A stretch of 64,000 nt of DNA from Deltaproteobacteria bacterium SG8_13. GTDB lineage: Bacteria > Desulfobacterota > Desulfobacteria > Desulfobacterales > SG8-13. The stretch covers positions 1 to 64,000 of the forward strand of contig LJNK01000011.1 in assembly GCA_001303025.1 (NCBI GenBank), given 5' to 3'. Both the position numbers and the translations under genes were made by a program. This document shows, piece by piece, positions 63,573 through 64,000 of this stretch. Position 1 is the stretch's first letter. Every line of letters starts with the position of its first letter. The notes below the pieces were generated by a model. The model was not told the DNA's origin. It made no database searches and was given only the letters and a program-made list of their open reading frames with translations.

Positions 63573-64000
63573 TCATGTGGCCAGGTTCGATATCTTCTCC
63601 AGGGTCGTTTCCAGTTTGCCCAGCTTTTCGTTCAGCTGTGCCTGCTTGGCCCTGACCTTCGCCACCACCTCCCGGGGCGCTTTGTTCAGAAAGCCTTCGT
63701 TGTCCAGCTTTTTGACGACCGGCGCCAGTTCGGCGGTGACTTTGGCGATCGCCTTTTGCAATCGACGCGCTTCCTTGTCGGCGTCGATGATCCCTTCCAG
63801 CGGAACGATGACGGTAGCGCCTTCGATGATGGTGGTCGCTGCCGAGGCCGGTCGCTTGCCGGGCAGTTCGACGCGCAGGCTGGCCAAACGTGCCAGCCGC
63901 TTGACCAGGTCGCTGTTCTGTTCAACGGTGCTTCGGATCGCCTCCACATCCGATTGAACCGTTACATCCAGCTCGCGGGAAAAGGGCAGGTCCATTTCAC
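63573..64000 (-). CDS. valS: valyl-tRNA synthetase, C-terminal tRNA-binding arm, cut by window end
   Basis: The final 142 residues of ValS; the gene runs past base 64000. Seen: a folded ELDVTVQ segment, LPGKRP... IVPLEGIIDADKEARRLQKAI and the coiled coil with GFLNKAPREVVAKVRAKQAQL, the ValS arm consensus. It aminoacylates tRNA-Val. The rhomboid gene follows 111 bp downstream in the same direction. Confidence 0.93.
   Translation of the reverse strand, partial: EMDLPFSRELDVTVQSDVEAIRSTVEQNSDLVKRLARLASLRVELPGKRPASAATTIIEGATVIVPLEGIIDADKEARRLQKAIAKVTAELAPVVKKLDNEGFLNKAPREVVAKVRAKQAQLNEKLGKLETTLEKISNLAT

Noticed and set aside
1-64000. CRISPR arrays, insertion sequences, prophage or tRNA genes
   Set aside because: No spaced direct repeats, transposase, integrase or cloverleaf could be seen.

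Overview
This 64 kb window is ordinary chromosomal DNA with dense genes on both strands. It looks like a free-living deltaproteobacterium of the Desulfobacterota, probably a Desulfobacterales-type anaerobe. That placement is inferred from gene content: recoded UGA (selenocysteine) genes, a hemerythrin-PAS sensor, a rhodanese-ferritin fusion, a eukaryote-type NADP isocitrate dehydrogenase, a homocitrate/Re-citrate-synthase-like enzyme, FmdB and YHS proteins, and several universal stress proteins. I see no rRNA, tRNA, CRISPR array, insertion sequence or prophage. Both ends cut genes: an efflux adaptor at base 1 and valS at base 64000.

Layout. 1-3.5 kb: outer-membrane efflux lipoprotein plus adaptor, divergent from an MFS drug transporter. 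3.7-5.6 kb: adenylate cyclase with TolB-like and TPR domains. 5.6-7.1 kb: two divergent recoded genes (YHS protein and CopZ/BFD-like iron-sulfur protein) and a flavodoxin. 7.2-10.5 kb: EamA transporter, MetE-like protein, cupin, hemerythrin-PAS protein. 10.8-12.1 kb: CyuA-like cysteine desulfidase. 12.2-16.5 kb: signalling operon with a clear promoter (cyclic-nucleotide-domain remnant, membrane protein, Ser/Thr kinase, degenerate GGDEF protein). 16.6-22.1 kb: polytopic membrane protein, then a tightly coupled operon of K+ channel, tandem UspA, HDAC-type deacetylase and a Cys-rich small protein. 22.3-28.6 kb: cysteine-less dihydrolipoamide-dehydrogenase relative, CoA-transferase-GNAT fusion, GDPD, ALDH7. 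28.7-31.1 kb: UspA, Hsp20 and two small proteins. 31.3-37 kb: FabH-like KAS III, radical SAM protein, M24 peptidase, gamma carbonic anhydrase, PAS-LuxR regulator. 37.2-42.8 kb: MutY, tandem nitroreductase, ALDH3, rhodanese-ferritin, HesB-like selenoprotein. 43-47.7 kb: macro domain, FmdB, Ndk-TrmJ-FAH operon, class II aldolase, lipoprotein. 47.8-51.9 kb: DedA-ATP-grasp fusion divergent from an OlsF-like bifunctional acyltransferase. 51.9-59.2 kb: GlcD-type oxidase, PfpI protein, citrate/homocitrate-synthase-like enzyme, truncated ABC permease, TPP enzyme, NADP-IDH. 59.5-64 kb: LepA, response regulator-GGDEF, rhomboid-DnaJ-C fusion, ValS.

The most notable result is three genes that a standard annotation would break or shorten. 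In each, an in-frame TGA sits exactly where the family has a conserved cysteine, the family-like sequence continues in the same frame, and a GC-rich hairpin follows whose apical loop is AGGC, AGGU or UGGAU and begins 20-26 nt after the TGA. These are YHS (5606-6082), CopZ/BFD-like (6331-6561) and HesB-like (42500-42814). The first two are adjacent and divergent and both belong to metal- or FeS-associated families. The second candidate for novelty is the DedA-ATP-grasp / OlsF-like pair, which may build and move an amino-acid-containing membrane lipid.
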